Below are positions 63,199-64,000 of a stretch of DNA of 64,000 bases, piece by piece. The stretch's first letter is position 1. Every line of letters starts with the position of its first letter. The stretch comes from Duganella rivi (GTDB lineage Bacteria; Pseudomonadota; Gammaproteobacteria; Burkholderiales; Burkholderiaceae_D): positions 372,001 to 436,000 of the forward strand of contig NZ_WWCK01000003.1 in assembly GCF_009857435.1 (NCBI RefSeq), written 5' to 3'. The notes beneath the pieces were generated by a model. It was not told where the DNA came from and did no database searches. It saw only the letters and a list, made by a program, of their open reading frames with translations. Position numbers and translations under genes: made by a program.

Positions 63199-63606
63199 AT
63201 GTTCAAGCAATGCAAGGCAGCACTGATCGGCGGTATGGCGGCGGCACTGGCGGTGGCCGCTGCGCCGGCGGCGGCGGAAAGCGCCAACGCCGTCAACTAC
63301 AAGGCAGTTCCCGCCGGCGCCTATTCGATAGTCGCGCAGATCAAGGCCAAACCGGGCAAGGAAGCGGCGCTGCGCCAGATTACACTGCCGCTCATCAAGC
63401 AGGTGCGCAGCGATCCGAAAAACATCGTCTACTTCCTGCAAGAGAACCGGGAAAAGCCGGGCCACTTTATCTTCTACGAGATCTTCGCCACCAAGGCGGA
63501 CTTCGAGGCGCATAACGCCATGCCTTATGTTAAGGACTGGTTTGCCAAACTGCCTGAGCTGGCAGATGGCGGGGTGGAAGTGATGCGCATGGAAGTGCTG
63601 AAGTAG
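63199..63606 (+). CDS. Exported ABM-domain protein (putative quinol monooxygenase)
   Basis: 135 residues. Signal peptide MAAALAVAAAPAAAESA-like region at 12-30. The ABM dimeric barrel follows (YSIVAQIKAKPGKEAALRQI, IVYFLQENREKPGHFIFYEI, FEAHNAMPYVKDWFAKL), as in YgiN-type quinol monooxygenases. Its neighbour is an exported VOC protein 22 bases upstream; paired export of two oxygenase-like folds suggests periplasmic detoxification of quinones or similar. AAGGAGAA precedes the start. Confidence 0.87.
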   Translation: MFKQCKAALIGGMAAALAVAAAPAAAESANAVNYKAVPAGAYSIVAQIKAKPGKEAALRQITLPLIKQVRSDPKNIVYFLQENREKPGHFIFYEIFATKADFEAHNAMPYVKDWFAKLPELADGGVEVMRMEVLK

Positions 63607-63616
63607 CGTCATGCGA

Positions 63617-63637
63617 AGGAGGGCGCTCGGCCCTCCT
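63617..63637. terminator. Short hairpin between convergent genes
   Basis: AGGAGGGC and GCCCTCCT form an 8-bp stem with a five-base loop between the stop of the ABM gene and the stop of the binding-protein gene. No U-tract, so termination strength is uncertain. Confidence 0.45.
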
Positions 63638-64000
63638 CAAGCAAACCAGCTATCGACTTGATTGGCGTTGCGCTGAATCCAGCGGCGTGCGGCCTCAGAT
63701 GCCGTGAGCTTGTCTACATTGACGAGGTAATCCATCTCCGTGACTGCTTGAATCCCGAGATGCACCTTGCTCAGAACAGCACGGGTTCTATCTGGAAGCA
63801 TCTGCCATTTACCCTGAGGCGCAACGAGCGCCGCATAATTCATGCTGCCTAAAACACCCTTGGGATCCGCCAAGGGGCGCAGGCCGCCATCCTTGTTCAG
63901 AAATTGCGGCGCCCATGTTGGAAAAATCATCCAGCGCCGCTCTTGCTTGGCTGCCTGGTAGGTGGCAATCCACTCCGCCGCGCTGCCGGGGCGGAAACTG
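63637..64000 (-). CDS. Glycine betaine-type ABC transporter substrate-binding protein, C-terminal part
   Basis: Partial; the N-terminal part lies beyond the right edge. Reading from the edge gives FRPGSAAEWIATYQAAKQ, RRWMIFPTWAPQFLNKDGGL, ALVAPQGKWQMLPDRTRAVL and DKLTASEAARRWIQRNANQV, the C-terminal lobe of OpuAC-type quaternary-amine binding proteins. It would bind glycine betaine or choline for osmotic or nutrient uptake. The other transporter genes are not in the window. Confidence 0.82.
   Translation of the reverse strand, partial: SFRPGSAAEWIATYQAAKQERRWMIFPTWAPQFLNKDGGLRPLADPKGVLGSMNYAALVAPQGKWQMLPDRTRAVLSKVHLGIQAVTEMDYLVNVDKLTASEAARRWIQRNANQVDSWFA

Overview
The window is GC-rich DNA from a betaproteobacterium, most likely an Oxalobacteraceae member of the Massilia/Duganella/Janthinobacterium type. 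The evidence for this is the gene content rather than any marker gene: an exosortase A (XrtA)/PEP-CTERM exopolysaccharide locus with PrsK/PrsR, a PEP-CTERM protein, DUF4214 proteases, an Anbu operon, and overlapping gene borders throughout. I see no rRNA, tRNA, CRISPR array, IS element or prophage.

Layout. 1-4000: an NAD-dependent epimerase, a crystallin-like/glycine-zipper exported protein, an Lrp regulator, a small ACT-like protein and an NCS2 purine permease. 4100-9050: a partner-switching signalling set (STAS protein, metallo-beta-lactamase-fold enzyme, CHASE2-PP2C phosphatase, OmpA-like and FecR-like envelope proteins, HATPase kinase). 9085-13543: a heme-binding-type beta-barrel, a decayed PAS-GGDEF gene, a HAD hydrolase coupled to a glycosyltransferase, and a chemoreceptor. 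13650-13815: a candidate small RNA with a perfect -10 and a strong terminator. 13864-18829: an exported nuclease followed by two unknown genes, a serralysin-like RTX protease, a diguanylate cyclase and a NarX-type kinase. 18970-29553: housekeeping genes, namely queE-queD-tadA, an alpha/beta hydrolase, an LD-carboxypeptidase, a PEP-CTERM protein, an ABC-F ATPase, nadA-nadC and the opposing nadB.

29708-49119 is the exopolysaccharide/exosortase A accessory locus: initiating sugar transferase, PrsK, PrsR, then a leftward coupled operon (GNAT, acyl carrier protein, two family-specific hydrolases, glycosyltransferase, TPR protein) divergent from a rightward operon (acyl-AMP ligase, PLP decarboxylase, asparagine-synthetase-like protein), and further on a polysaccharide deacetylase and an O-ligase. 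A block of four redox/hydrolase-type genes separates these two halves. Exosortase itself and the export machinery are not in the window. The ligase, carrier protein, decarboxylase and amidotransferase-like protein look like a small pathway that makes an activated amino or acyl group for decorating the polymer; that is an inference.

49210-57160: a PrkA-type kinase gene that stops in the middle of its AAA domain, a LysR regulator, a Sel1-like lipoprotein-sized protein with a clear sigma-70 promoter, an Hpt protein, and the leftward Anbu operon (ATP-grasp, alpha-E, transglutaminase, Anbu proteasome homologue). 57222-64000: a perfect 20-bp palindrome, a PRC-barrel protein, a second DUF4214 metallopeptidase, a ferritin-like protein, a peroxiredoxin-like/2OG oxygenase fusion, two exported small oxygenase-type proteins, and the C-terminal part of a betaine-type binding protein running off the right edge.

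The most interesting items are the exopolysaccharide decoration genes with unusual active sites (an asparagine synthetase with no N-terminal Cys, and an alpha/beta hydrolase with Arg at the nucleophile elbow), the CHASE2/FecR/OmpA partner-switching set, the truncated PrkA, and the candidate small RNA.
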